A DNA stretch of 64,000 nt from DASXAI01 sp963728985 (lineage in GTDB: Bacteria > Actinomycetota > Acidimicrobiia > Acidimicrobiales > Ilumatobacteraceae): NCBI GenBank assembly GCA_963728985.1, contig CAVSME010000003.1, forward strand, positions 62,001 through 126,000, read 5' to 3'. This document shows positions 41,679 through 50,402 of the stretch, piece by piece. Below the pieces are notes generated by a model that saw only the letters and a program-made list of their open reading frames with translations, had not been told where the DNA came from and did not search any database. A program made the position numbers and the translations under genes. Each line of letters begins with the position of its first letter. Positions within the stretch are counted from its first letter, which is position 1.

Positions 41679-42967
41679 GCGTCATCGCCCCCGCGCTGCA
41701 GCGCGAGCGCGTCGGCTTCGACCGGTGGCTGACCTCGAACCGCTGGGCTCGCCCGTTGGCCACGGCGACCGTCTTCATGCTGGTGCTGTCGGTCTCGCGC
41801 ACGATCGCCGACGCGCCGGACATGACCAGCGGGGCCACGTTCGCCGCCGCCATCGGTGCATCGGCACCCATCCTCCTGGCGGGGCTCGGGGGCATGTGGT
41901 CGGAACGGGCCGGCATCGTGAACATCGGCCTCGAGGGCATGATGATCCTCGGTACGTGGTTCGCCGGCTGGGCCGGGTACCTGTGGGGTCCCTGGGCGGC
42001 GCTCGTCTGGGGTGGCATCGGCGGCGCCCTCGGGGGACTGCTCCTCGGCGTGGCTACCATCACCTTCGGCGTCGACCACGTGGTCGCCGGCATCGCCATC
42101 AACCTGATCGCTCCCGGTCTGTGCCGGTTCCTGTCGAGTGAGCTGTTCGTCGGCCGCGGCGATGGCACCATCACGCAGTCACCCACCATGACGAGCCGGA
42201 TGGGCTCGCTCACCGTGCCCTTCATCTCGGGCGGCGAATTCTTCGGCCACTCGACCCCCGATCCACTCGGCTGGATATCGGAGCAACGGTGGTTCTTCAT
42301 CAGCGACGTGGCCGGGCTGCTGAAGGGGTTCACCACCGACCTGCGCTACTCCACGCTCATCGCGCTCCTCCTGATCCCGGCCTCCTTCTACCTGCTGTGG
42401 CGCACCGCCGTGGGCCTGCGCCTGCGGTCGTCGGGCGAGCGTCCCGGTGCCGCCGAGTCGCTTGGCGTCGGCGTCTACCGCATCCGGTACCTCGCGGTCG
42501 CGGTGTCGGGCTTCCTGGCCGGTCTCGGCGGCGCCTGGCTGGTGATCGACATCCGTGCCTACAACCAGGGCCAGACCGCTGGCCGGGGCTTCCAGGGCTT
42601 GGCCGCCACCATCTTCGGGAACTGGCGCCCGCTCGGCATCTTCGGCGGCGCTGGCGTGTTCGCGTACGCGCAGTCGCTGACCCAGCAGATCGGCACGGCA
42701 CCGGTCCTGGCCCTCTTCATCGTGGCGGCCATCGTGTTCGCCGGCCTCGGGATCCGGCTCCTCACCAAGCGCCAGTTCATCGCCGGCGCCATCTCCCTCG
42801 CCGTCGTGCCGTTCGCGCTGTACTACTACTCGATCACCACGAAGGTCAGCAACCAACTGGTCTTCATCACCCCGTACCTCGTCACGCTGATCGTGCTGGC
42901 GTTCTCGTCGCAGCGATTGCGACCACCGGCGTGGGATGGGCGCCCGTGGTACCGAGGCATGGAGTAG
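41675..42967 (+). CDS. nucleoside ABC transporter permease B
   Basis: 430-aa second permease with about 9 membrane segments: GLGGMWSERAGIVNIGLEGMMILG, the classic family motif, GVDHVVAGIAINLIAPGLCRF, AVAVSGFLAGLGGAWLV and GLAATIFGNWRPLG. Corresponds to NupC/YufQ. GTG start. Heterodimer with permease A around one ATPase protein is expected. The last 60 residues form extra hydrophobic stretches after the core, slightly longer than usual. Followed 3 bp later by cytidine deaminase. Confidence 0.94.
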   Translation: MSVIAPALQRERVGFDRWLTSNRWARPLATATVFMLVLSVSRTIADAPDMTSGATFAAAIGASAPILLAGLGGMWSERAGIVNIGLEGMMILGTWFAGWAGYLWGPWAALVWGGIGGALGGLLLGVATITFGVDHVVAGIAINLIAPGLCRFLSSELFVGRGDGTITQSPTMTSRMGSLTVPFISGGEFFGHSTPDPLGWISEQRWFFISDVAGLLKGFTTDLRYSTLIALLLIPASFYLLWRTAVGLRLRSSGERPGAAESLGVGVYRIRYLAVAVSGFLAGLGGAWLVIDIRAYNQGQTAGRGFQGLAATIFGNWRPLGIFGGAGVFAYAQSLTQQIGTAPVLALFIVAAIVFAGLGIRLLTKRQFIAGAISLAVVPFALYYYSITTKVSNQLVFITPYLVTLIVLAFSSQRLRPPAWDGRPWYRGME

Positions 42968-42970
42968 CGC

Positions 42971-43375
42971 GTGGCGATCGACTGGGACGCGCTGCGGGCC
43001 GCCGCCATCGAGGCCGCCACCCACGCCTACGCCCCGTACTCGCACTTCCACGTCGGCGCCGCCGGGCTGGTCGCCGACGGGCGGATCGTGCGGGGCGCCA
43101 ACGTGGAGAACGCGTCCTACGGGCTCGGCCTGTGTGCCGAGTGCGGGATGGTCTCGGATCTGGCCACCAGCGGCGGCGGGCGCCTCGTGGCCGTGGTGAC
43201 CGTGGCCGGTGACGGGCAGCCGGTGATGCCGTGCGGGAGATGCCGCCAGTTGCTCTGGGAGCACGGCGGGCCCGACTGCCTCGTCGACGGGAACGGCACC
43301 CCCACACCGATGGGCGACGTCCTGCCGGGCGCCTTCGACGAGTCGGCCATGACCGGACGGACCGAAGACGCGTGA
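42971..43375 (+). CDS. cdd: cytidine deaminase
   Basis: 134-aa zinc enzyme, cytidine/deoxycytidine to uridine/deoxyuridine. Zinc ligands and catalytic Glu are Cys55-Ala-Glu57 (GLCAEC) and Cys88, Cys91 (PCGRC), with the N-terminal APYSHFHVGAAG and NVENASYGLGLCAE motif. GTG start. Its stop overlaps the GTG of thymidine phosphorylase. This is the first catabolic gene after the importer, matching a nucleoside salvage operon. Confidence 0.96.
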   Translation: MAIDWDALRAAAIEAATHAYAPYSHFHVGAAGLVADGRIVRGANVENASYGLGLCAECGMVSDLATSGGGRLVAVVTVAGDGQPVMPCGRCRQLLWEHGGPDCLVDGNGTPTPMGDVLPGAFDESAMTGRTEDA

Positions 43376-44646
43376 ACGCCGTCGACGTCATCCGCATCAA
43401 GCGCGACGGCGGCCGCATCCCCGACGACGCCATCCGCTGGTTCCTCCACGCCTACACCGCGGGAGACATTCCCGACGAGCAAGCCTCCGCTCTCCTCATG
43501 GCCATCCTGTTCCGAGGGATGGCCGATGACGAGCTGGCCACCTGGACGGCGGCCATGATCGACAGCGGCGAGCGCCTCGATCTCTCGGCCGTCGGCCGTC
43601 CCACCGTGGACAAGCACTCGACCGGCGGCGTCGGTGACAAGGTCTCGCTGGTGCTGTGCCCGCTGGTCGCGGCGTGCGGCGCGGCGGTGCCGCAGCTCTC
43701 GGGCCGGGGCCTCGGCCACACGGGCGGCACCCTCGACAAGATGGAGGCCATCAGCGGCTGGCGGGCCTCGTTGACGCCGGCCGAGATGATGACGCAGTTG
43801 CGCACTGTCGGCGCGGTGATCAGTGCCGCCGGCAGCGGCCTGGCGCCCGCCGACCGCAAGCTCTACGCGCTGCGCGACGTGACCGCCACCGTCGAGAGCA
43901 TCCCGCTCATCGCCAGCTCGATCATGTCGAAGAAGATCGCCGAGGGCACCGAGTCGCTCGTGCTCGACGTCAAGGTCGGGGTCGGTGCGTTCATGAAGGA
44001 GCAGGGCGACGCCCGGCAGCTGGCCGAGACGATGGTCGCCATCGGCAACGCCAACGGCGTGCGCACGACGGCGCTGCTCACGAACATGCACACCCCGCTC
44101 GGGCGGGCGTGCGGCAACGCCCTCGAGGTGGCCGAGTCGATCGAGACGCTGCTGGGCCGGGGCCCCGCCGATGTCGAGGCCATCACGCTGGCGCTGGCCC
44201 GCGAGATGCTGGCCCTCGCCCGGGTCGAAGGGCCGTCGCCGGAGGAGGCGCTGCGCTCGGGCGCCGCCGAGCGGGTGTGGCAGGAGATGGTGGCGGCGCA
44301 GGGCGGCGATCTGGCGGCCGGGCTCCCGATGGCACGGCGCACCCAGGTCGTGCCGGCGCCGGCCAGCGGCTTCCTCACCCGCCTCGACGCCCTCGGCGTG
44401 GGGGTGTGCGCCTGGCGCCTGGGCGCCGGGCGCTCCCGCAAGGAGGACCCGGTCAGTGAATCGGCCGGCGTGCTCTGCCTGGCCAAGCCGGGCGACGCCG
44501 TCGAGAAGGGCCAGCCGCTGCTCGAGCTGCACATCGACGACGAGGCGAGGGTGCCGGGGGCGCTGGAGGCCTTGGAGGGCGCCTTCGACATCGGCCCGGA
44601 ACCGCGGCCGAGGGAGCCCCTGGTGATCGACGTGATCCGGGGTTAG
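43372..44646 (+). CDS. deoA: thymidine phosphorylase
   Basis: 424-aa pyrimidine-nucleoside phosphorylase (thymidine or deoxyuridine plus phosphate to base plus deoxyribose-1-phosphate). Seen: an N-terminal helical domain, KHSTGGVGDKVSL (residues about 81-93, phosphate site), SGRGLGHTGGTLDKMEAI, and SSIMSKKIAEG before the C-terminal domain. Length fits. GTG start overlaps cdd. Followed by adenosine deaminase, with a TACCGT box just before the latter. Confidence 0.95.
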   Translation: MNAVDVIRIKRDGGRIPDDAIRWFLHAYTAGDIPDEQASALLMAILFRGMADDELATWTAAMIDSGERLDLSAVGRPTVDKHSTGGVGDKVSLVLCPLVAACGAAVPQLSGRGLGHTGGTLDKMEAISGWRASLTPAEMMTQLRTVGAVISAAGSGLAPADRKLYALRDVTATVESIPLIASSIMSKKIAEGTESLVLDVKVGVGAFMKEQGDARQLAETMVAIGNANGVRTTALLTNMHTPLGRACGNALEVAESIETLLGRGPADVEAITLALAREMLALARVEGPSPEEALRSGAAERVWQEMVAAQGGDLAAGLPMARRTQVVPAPASGFLTRLDALGVGVCAWRLGAGRSRKEDPVSESAGVLCLAKPGDAVEKGQPLLELHIDDEARVPGALEALEGAFDIGPEPRPREPLVIDVIRG

Positions 44647-44647
44647 C

Positions 44648-44653
44648 TACCGT
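44648..44653 (+). promoter_or_regulatory. candidate -10 box (TACCGT) for adenosine deaminase
   Basis: TACCGT ends 8 nt before the ATG at 44662, so this gene may have its own start site inside the operon. Confidence 0.4.
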
Positions 44654-44661
44654 CGTCGGCC

Positions 44662-45759
44662 ATGAGCGAGCGTCCCACCGACGACGCGTTGCTGGCCGCC
44701 CCCAAGGCGCTGTTGCACGACCACCTCGACGGCGGGGTGCGCCCGGCGACGGTGCTGGAGCTGGCCCGCGAACAGGGCTACGGCAACCTGCCGACCCAGG
44801 ACGTCGACGACCTCTCGGCCTGGTTCCACCGGGGCGCCAAGCGCAACGACCTGGTGCTGTACCTGGAGACGTTCGCCCACACGGTCGGCGTGATGCAGGA
44901 CCGCGACGCCATCACCAGGGTGGCGGCCGAGTGCGCCGCGGATCTGGCCGGCGACGGCGTCGTGTACGCCGAGATCCGCTTCGCTCCCGAGCTGCACGTC
45001 GAGGGTGGCCTGACCCTCGACGAGGTGGTGGAGGCGGTGCTGGACGGCTTCCAGCTCGGCGCTGCCGGCACGAACCTCACGATCTACGCCCTGCTGTCGG
45101 CGATGCGCACCGCCGCCCGCAGCCTGGAGATCGCCGAGCTGGCCGTACGCTGGCGTGACGCCGGCGTGGTCGGCTTCGACATCGCCGGCGCCGAGGCCGG
45201 CTATCCGCCCACCCGTCACCTCGATGCGTTCCAGTACGTGGCCAGGGAGAACTTCCACACCACGATCCACGCCGGTGAGGCGTTCGGGCTCCCGTCGATC
45301 TGGGAGGCCATCCAATGGTGCGGCGCCGAGCGCCTCGGCCACGGGGTGCGCATCGTGGACGACATCACCGTCGAGGGCGGCCGCTACGAGCTGGGCCGGC
45401 TGGCCGCCTTCGTGCGCGACCGCCGCATCCCGCTCGAGATGTGCCCCACGTCGAACGTGAACACGGGCGCGGCGCCGTCGATCGCCGAGCACCCGATCGG
45501 CCTGCTGCGCCGGCTGCGCTTCCGCGTCACGGTCAACACCGACAACCGGCTCATGAGCGCGACGTCGATGACGAACGAGCTCCGCCAGCTGCGGGACGCC
45601 TTCGGCTACGGCTGGGACGACTTCGAGTGGCTGACGGTGAACGCCATGAAGTCGGCGTTCGCGCCCTTCGACGAGCGGCTGCGGATCATCAACGAACGCA
45701 TCAAGCCGCGCTACGCCATGCTCCGGGCCACCGGCCTCGGCATCTCCTCGCTCGCCTGA
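44662..45759 (+). CDS. add: adenosine deaminase
   Basis: 365-aa zinc enzyme converting adenosine to inosine. Metal ligands in LLHDHLDGG (His19, His21), later HAGEAFG (His203, Glu206) and NTDNRL (Asp near 294), plus TSNVNTGA. The length and order match bacterial Add. ATG at 44662. It ends the plus-strand salvage operon, followed by an AACCCGT/ACGGGTT hairpin that may terminate it. Related aminodeoxyfutalosine deaminase is an alternative, but the deaminase neighbours favour adenosine. Confidence 0.93.
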   Translation: MSERPTDDALLAAPKALLHDHLDGGVRPATVLELAREQGYGNLPTQDVDDLSAWFHRGAKRNDLVLYLETFAHTVGVMQDRDAITRVAAECAADLAGDGVVYAEIRFAPELHVEGGLTLDEVVEAVLDGFQLGAAGTNLTIYALLSAMRTAARSLEIAELAVRWRDAGVVGFDIAGAEAGYPPTRHLDAFQYVARENFHTTIHAGEAFGLPSIWEAIQWCGAERLGHGVRIVDDITVEGGRYELGRLAAFVRDRRIPLEMCPTSNVNTGAAPSIAEHPIGLLRRLRFRVTVNTDNRLMSATSMTNELRQLRDAFGYGWDDFEWLTVNAMKSAFAPFDERLRIINERIKPRYAMLRATGLGISSLA

Positions 45760-45764
45760 ACCCG

Positions 45765-45940
45765 AACCCGTGTACGAAGTGCCACGCAGAACGGGTTGCA
45801 GCGCGTCAGTACGACCCGAGACACGCGGACCGATAGGTCCGCTGCCGCCGCAATGCGGCGGGAGGGGCAGCCGGCCGCGGCATTGTTCGAGCGCAGCGAG
45901 TCAGGAGCAAGCCGAGCGCCAGCGAAGGCGGCGACGAAGA
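45765..45940 (+). repeat. terminator-like hairpin plus hairpin repeat copy 5
   Basis: AACCCGT (45765-45771) pairs with ACGGGTT (45791-45797), then GCGCGTCAGTACGA (45801-45814). Next comes the full hairpin repeat: GCGGACC-GATA-GGTCCGC (45825-45842), CGCCGCAATGCGGCG, GGGGCAG, GCGGCATTGTTCGAG, CGCAGCGAGTC, ending GGCGACGAAGA. It is an unoccupied copy of the site that carries the MITE elsewhere. Fills the 182-bp gap. Confidence 0.65.
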
Positions 45941-45941
45941 C

Positions 45942-46244
45942 CTAGAAGAGCTTCGTCTCGCCTGTCATCGTGTACTTGGTGGCGGTGGAGCCCTTGAGGC
46001 CGGCGGCCTTGAGGGCCCGGCCGAAGTCACGCATGTGGGGCTGCTTGCCATGGGCGCCGAGAGCGTCGTCGTCCTCCCACAGCTCGGTCACGTAGAACCG
46101 GCCACGGTCGGCAACGTCAGCCGAGATGTCGTAGCGGTGGCAGCCGTCCTCGGCCCGGCAGAGGTTCTGCTGGGTGGCGGCGGCGGCGAGGACGTCGTCG
46201 TGGTGGTCCGGATCGACGTCGATGGTGGCGTGGACGATGAGCAC
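45942..46244 (-). CDS. antibiotic biosynthesis monooxygenase-domain protein
   Basis: 100-aa ABM/YgiN-type small protein: IVHATIDVDPDHHDDVLAAAATQ, EDGCHRYDISADVADRGRFYVTELWEDDDALGAHGKQPHM. It would form a ferredoxin-like dimer; reported roles range from quinol oxidation to heme degradation, so none is assigned. GTG start at 46244 with TAGCGT 8 nt upstream on the minus strand. Not obviously linked to the neighbours. Confidence 0.88.
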   Translation of the reverse strand: MLIVHATIDVDPDHHDDVLAAAATQQNLCRAEDGCHRYDISADVADRGRFYVTELWEDDDALGAHGKQPHMRDFGRALKAAGLKGSTATKYTMTGETKLF

Positions 46245-46271
46245 GGGCGCGGACGCTAGGGCACGAGGACG

Positions 46272-46988
46272 TCAGGGTGCACGTCCGGCGCTGCCATGGA
46301 GGAAGGCCCAGGCGGTGTTGGCGCAGCGGGCCGACCACCCGAGGCCGGCCAGGTCGGCCTCCAGCTCGGGCGGTGACCAGTAGCGCTTGACGATGGTGAA
46401 CTGCCGCCCGTCGCGGAGGCGGCGCTGCGAGTTCTCGACGCCATCGGGCCGGTCAGCATCGCCCCAGCCGCCCACCCGTGCCGGCCCGTGGGCGGCGACG
46501 TGATCGGCGCGAGCGTTGTCGGCGAACCAGACCCGGCCGCCGGGCGCCAAGGCGGCACCGACCATCGTCCAGAACGCGCTCCAGCGGGCCACCGGCACGT
46601 GCGAGATCCAGAAGCTGAAGCACACGTGGTCGTAGCGGCGGGTCGGTTCCCACGCGAAGAGATCGGCCACGACGGGCTCGACCCGGTCGGTGCCGTTGCG
46701 GGCGGTGTTGATGGCCAGCGTCTCGGGCGACGCGTCCACCGCAGTTACGTGGGCGGCATGGTGGAGCAGCCGTTCGGTGAACAGGCCAGTGCCGGCGGCC
46801 AGCTCCAGGACATCGCCGGTCGGCCGGAAGTCGTCGAGGGCGGCATACACGGCCGCCACCTCCTCGACCCACCGCGCTTCGAAGTCGGCGCCGAAGTCGT
46901 ACTCGTGGCGGCGCACCCACCAGTCGTCGTACTCCGGCGCCCGGGCCCGGTAGTACGCGATCTGTTCCTCGATGCCGTCAGGTGCCAA
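46272..46988 (-). CDS. class I SAM-dependent methyltransferase
   Basis: 238-aa methyltransferase: EEQIAYYRARAPEYDDWWVRRHEY (typical of this clade), the SAM motif VLELAAGTGLFTERLL, DASPETLAINTAR and GRVWFADN. The TTG start at 46988 overlaps the upstream ALDH-like gene's stop by 11 bp. Substrate not evident; the closest relatives are small-molecule methyltransferases of unknown target. Last gene of the deoC-ALDH minus-strand unit. Confidence 0.88.
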   Translation of the reverse strand: MAPDGIEEQIAYYRARAPEYDDWWVRRHEYDFGADFEARWVEEVAAVYAALDDFRPTGDVLELAAGTGLFTERLLHHAAHVTAVDASPETLAINTARNGTDRVEPVVADLFAWEPTRRYDHVCFSFWISHVPVARWSAFWTMVGAALAPGGRVWFADNARADHVAAHGPARVGGWGDADRPDGVENSQRRLRDGRQFTIVKRYWSPPELEADLAGLGWSARCANTAWAFLHGSAGRAP

Positions 46989-47850
46989 CCGGGTGCCAGA
47001 CCGTCTTCGTCTCGCAGAAGCCGAGGATGCGGCGCGGGTCGGGCGACGCCGTCCAGTCCGGCTCGGTCGCCGGCGCGGGGCGCACCCGCTTCACGTTCTC
47101 GGCCGCCTGCTCCTCCAGGGCGCGAGCGAGGGCAGCGTCGCCTGCGGCCCCGCTGGCATCGAGGGCGTTCACGTCGAGGTGGGCGGCCAGGACCGGTGCC
47201 AGTTCGGCCAACGGTCCCGTGAGGATGTTCACCACCCCACCCGGCAGGTCCGACGTCGCCAGCACCTCCCCGAGCGTGACGGCGGGCAGCGGCCGTTCGG
47301 CCGACGCCACCACCACGCTCGTGTTGCCGCTGACGATCACAGGCGCCACCACCGAGACCAAGCCGAGGAACGACGACTCCTGCGGCGCCAGCACGCCGAC
47401 GACGCCGGTGGGCTCCGGGGTCGAGAAGTTGAAGTAGGGCCCGGCCACCGGGTTCGACGAGCCGTCGATCTGGGCGATCTTGTCGGACCAACCGGCGTAC
47501 CAGACCCAGCGGTCGATGGCGGCGCTGACGGCGCCGTCAGCGGCGCGCGTCGTGATGCCTTCGGCGGCGACGACCTCGGCGGCGAACTGCGCCCGGCGGC
47601 CCTCCAGCACCTCGGCCACACGGTAGAGCACCTGCCCCCGGTTGTAGGCGGTGGCCCCGCTCCAGCCGGCGAAGGCCCCGCGCGCCGCCACGACGGCATC
47701 GCGCACGTCCTTGCGCGACGCCCACGCGGCATTGGCCAGGAAGCGACCCTTGGCGTCGGCGACGGCGTACGACCGCCCGCTCTCCGACCGGGGGAAGGCC
47801 CCGCCCACGTAGAGCTTGTAGGTCTTGCGGACGTCGAGGCGATCGGCCAT
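46978..47850 (-). CDS. aldehyde dehydrogenase-like protein lacking the catalytic domain
   Basis: 290-aa homologue of the N-terminal, NAD-binding part of aldehyde dehydrogenases: KTYKLYVGGAFPRSESGRSY, AYNRGQVLYRVAEVLEGRR, PTGVVGVLAPQESSFLGLVSV, ILTGPLAEL. It stops about where the catalytic domain begins: the segment DVNALDASGA stands at the position where the catalytic ALDH has VDKIAFTGST, and no GQxCxAG cysteine motif follows. Normal length is about 480 aa. It ends FCETKTVWHPVG, a tail shared with such partner proteins. Immediately downstream of the full ALDH (1-nt overlap). Possible regulatory or structural partner. Confidence 0.85.
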   Translation of the reverse strand: MADRLDVRKTYKLYVGGAFPRSESGRSYAVADAKGRFLANAAWASRKDVRDAVVAARGAFAGWSGATAYNRGQVLYRVAEVLEGRRAQFAAEVVAAEGITTRAADGAVSAAIDRWVWYAGWSDKIAQIDGSSNPVAGPYFNFSTPEPTGVVGVLAPQESSFLGLVSVVAPVIVSGNTSVVVASAERPLPAVTLGEVLATSDLPGGVVNILTGPLAELAPVLAAHLDVNALDASGAAGDAALARALEEQAAENVKRVRPAPATEPDWTASPDPRRILGFCETKTVWHPVGT

Positions 47851-49313
47851 CACGAACCCGCCTGCAGGTACGGGCCGAGCCCGTGGCGGCCGCCTTCGCG
47901 GCCGAAGCCCGACTCCTTGTACCCGCCGAACGGCGACGCCGGATCGAAGCGGTTGAACGTGTTGGCCCACACCACGCCGGCGCGCAGCTTCTTGGCCATC
48001 CACAAGATGCGCGAGCCCTTCTCGGTCCACACCCCCGCCGACAGCCCGTAGCGGGTGTTGTTGGCCTTGGCCACGGCCTCGTCGGGCGTGCGGAAGGTGA
48101 GGACGGACAGCACCGGCCCGAAGATCTCCTCCTGGGCGATGCGGCTGCTCTGGCCCACGCCGGTGAAGACCGTGGGGGCGAACCAGTACCCGCTGGCGGG
48201 GAGGTCGCACGGCGGCTGCCACTTCGTGGCGCCCTCTTCCTCGCCCGCCGCCACCAGCTCGGTGATGCGAGCGAGCTGAGCGGCGGAGTTGATGGCGCCG
48301 ATGTCGGTGTTCTTGTCGAGCGGGTCGCCCAGCCGCAGGGTGCGCAGGCGCCGCTTGAGCTTGGTGATGACGGCGTCGTGCACGCTCTCCTGCACGAGGA
48401 GCCGCGAGCCGGCGCAGCACACGTGACCCTGGTTGAAGAAGATGCCGTTGACGATGCCGTCGACGGCCTGGTCGACCGGCGCATCGTCGAACACGATGTT
48501 GGCCGCCTTGCCGCCGAGCTCGAGCGACAGCCGCCGGCCGCTGCCGGCCAGGGCGCGCTGGATCTGCTTGCCGACCTCGGTGGAGCCGGTGAAGGCGATC
48601 TTGTCGACACCGGGGTGGTCGACGAGGGCGGCCCCGGTCTCGCCGGCGCCGGTGACGATGTTGACCACGCCGGCGGGCAGGTCGACCTGCTGGCAGATGT
48701 CGGCGAAGGCGAGCGCAGTGAGCGGCGTGGTCTCGGCCGGCTTCAGCACGACCGTGTTCCCACACGCCAGCGCCGGCGCGATCTTCCACGCCAGCATCAA
48801 GAGGGGGAAGTTCCACGGGATGACCTGGCCGCACACGCCGACGGGCTGCGGGTCCGGGCCGAAGCCGGCGTAGCCCAGCTTGTCGGCCCAGCCGGCGTAG
48901 TAGAAGAAGTGGGCCGCCACGAGGGGCAGGTCCACATCACGGGTCTCCTTGATGGGCTTGCCGTTGTCGATCGACTCCAGCACCGCCAGCTCGCGCGAGC
49001 GCTCCTGGATCGTGCGGGCCAGGCGGTACAAGTACTTCGCCCGCTCCGCCGCCGGGCGTCTGGCCCACCCGCGCTGGGCGCGGCGGGCGGAGGCGACGGC
49101 GGCATCGACGTCACCGGTGCCAGCTGCGCTGATCTCGGCCAGCACCTCCTCGGTGGCGGGGTTCACGGTCTTGAACGTGGAGCCGTCGCGCGGGGCCACG
49201 AACTCGCCGCCGATGAACAAGCCGTAGGACGGTTCGATGGTGACGATGTCGCGCGCCTCCGGCGCCGGCGCGTACTCCCACGTGGGGGTGACGAGATCCG
49301 GGACCGTGCTCAT
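47850..49313 (-). CDS. aldehyde dehydrogenase
   Basis: 487-aa NAD(P)-dependent aldehyde dehydrogenase. Key residues: the Glu in LSLELGGKAANIV, the catalytic Cys in NQGHVCCAGSRLLVQ (matches GQxCCAGSR), the Rossmann motif IAFTGSTEVGKQIQ and the distal EEIFGPVLSVL. In a deoC neighbourhood it is expected to oxidise acetaldehyde from deoxyribose-phosphate cleavage. ATG at 49313 overlaps the deoC stop by one base, and its own stop overlaps the partner gene. Confidence 0.95.
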   Translation of the reverse strand: MSTVPDLVTPTWEYAPAPEARDIVTIEPSYGLFIGGEFVAPRDGSTFKTVNPATEEVLAEISAAGTGDVDAAVASARRAQRGWARRPAAERAKYLYRLARTIQERSRELAVLESIDNGKPIKETRDVDLPLVAAHFFYYAGWADKLGYAGFGPDPQPVGVCGQVIPWNFPLLMLAWKIAPALACGNTVVLKPAETTPLTALAFADICQQVDLPAGVVNIVTGAGETGAALVDHPGVDKIAFTGSTEVGKQIQRALAGSGRRLSLELGGKAANIVFDDAPVDQAVDGIVNGIFFNQGHVCCAGSRLLVQESVHDAVITKLKRRLRTLRLGDPLDKNTDIGAINSAAQLARITELVAAGEEEGATKWQPPCDLPASGYWFAPTVFTGVGQSSRIAQEEIFGPVLSVLTFRTPDEAVAKANNTRYGLSAGVWTEKGSRILWMAKKLRAGVVWANTFNRFDPASPFGGYKESGFGREGGRHGLGPYLQAGS

Positions 49314-50269
49314 CAATCCACCGTCACGTAGTCGGGGCCGTCGTAGCGACCGCTGAGCTGCTTGTGGCGTTGCATGAGCACGTCGTTGAGGAGCGACGAC
49401 GCGCCGAATCGGAACAGATCGGGCGTGAGCCACTCCGGTCCGGCCACCTCGTGCACGACGACGAGGTACTTCACCGCGTCCTTGGCCGTGCGGATGCCGC
49501 CCGCCGGCTTCACCCCGATGCGGACGCCGGTGAGCTCGTGGAAGTCGCGCACGGCCTCCAGCATCACCAGCGTGACGGGCAGCGTGGCCGACGGCTGCAC
49601 CTTGCCGGTCGACGTCTTGATGAAGTCGCCGCCGCCGATCATGCCGAGCCACGACGCCCGCCGCACGTTGTCCAGCGTGGCCAGCTCGCCGGTCTCGAGG
49701 ATCACCTTGAGGTGGGCCGGGCCGCACGCCGCCTTCACCCGCTGGATCTGCTCCAGCACCTCGCCGTAGCGCCCGCTGAGGAACGCGCCACGGTCGATCA
49801 CCATGTCGACCTCGTCGGCGCCGGCGTCGACGGCGGAGCGGACGTCGGCCAGCTTCACGTCGATGGTGGCGCGACCCGACGGGAAGGCCGTAGCGACGCT
49901 GGCCACCTTCACGCTGGAGCCCCGCAGCGCCTCGCGGGCCACGGGCACCATGTCCGGGTAGATGCAGATGGCGGCGACCGACGGCACGGCGGGATCGCTG
50001 GGATCCGGGCGCACGCCCTTGGCGCACAGCGACCGCACCTTGCCCGGCGTGTCGGCGCCCTCCAGCGTGGTGAGGTCGGTCATGCGCACGGCGAGGTCGA
50101 GGGCGAACAGCTTGGCCGCCTTCTTGATCGACCGGGTGCCGAGGTCGGCCACCCGGGCTTCGGCGCCGACCTGGTCGACACCGGGCAGGCCGTGGAGGAA
50201 GCGTCGCAGCGCCGACTCGGACGCCATGGCCTCCACCAGCGCCGTGGGGGCGACGGCTTGGATCGTCAC
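49313..50269 (-). CDS. deoC: deoxyribose-phosphate aldolase
   Basis: 318-aa class I aldolase splitting 2-deoxyribose-5-phosphate to acetaldehyde and glyceraldehyde-3-phosphate. Schiff-base Lys in FIKTSTGKVQP, the second Lys in GVKPAGGIRTAKDA, and the Asp in DEVDMVIDRGAFLSG. This is the long actinobacterial form with an N-terminal extension (about 60 residues). GTG start with TAGGCT 6 nt upstream. Heads the deoC-ALDH-ALDH-like-methyltransferase unit. Confidence 0.95.
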   Translation of the reverse strand: MTIQAVAPTALVEAMASESALRRFLHGLPGVDQVGAEARVADLGTRSIKKAAKLFALDLAVRMTDLTTLEGADTPGKVRSLCAKGVRPDPSDPAVPSVAAICIYPDMVPVAREALRGSSVKVASVATAFPSGRATIDVKLADVRSAVDAGADEVDMVIDRGAFLSGRYGEVLEQIQRVKAACGPAHLKVILETGELATLDNVRRASWLGMIGGGDFIKTSTGKVQPSATLPVTLVMLEAVRDFHELTGVRIGVKPAGGIRTAKDAVKYLVVVHEVAGPEWLTPDLFRFGASSLLNDVLMQRHKQLSGRYDGPDYVTVD

Positions 50270-50275
50270 GGACGC

Positions 50276-50281
50276 AGCCTA
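50276..50281 (-). promoter_or_regulatory. candidate -10 box (TAGGCT) for the deoC operon
   Basis: On the minus strand TAGGCT is 6 nt before the GTG of deoC. Confidence 0.45.
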
Positions 50282-50283
50282 CG

Positions 50284-50385
50284 GCCGCATTGTCGCGGCG
50301 CCTTACGGCGCCGACTCGCTGCGCTTCGACAATGCCGCGACCCGCTGCCCTTGCCGCCGCACTGCGGCGGCCCGATCATGCACCT
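50284..50385 (-). repeat. hairpin intergenic repeat, copy 6, between divergent deoC and upp
   Basis: Read on the minus strand: CCGCCGCAGTGCGGCGG hairpin, AGGGCAG, GCGGCATTGTCGAAGCGCAG, CGAGTC and a GGCGCC-GTAA-GGCGCC hairpin. This is an unoccupied site compared with the MITE-bearing copies. It lies in front of upp, so it is not limited to gene ends. Confidence 0.6.
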
Positions 50386-50402
50386 GCCAGACTCTGGCGG
50401 CG

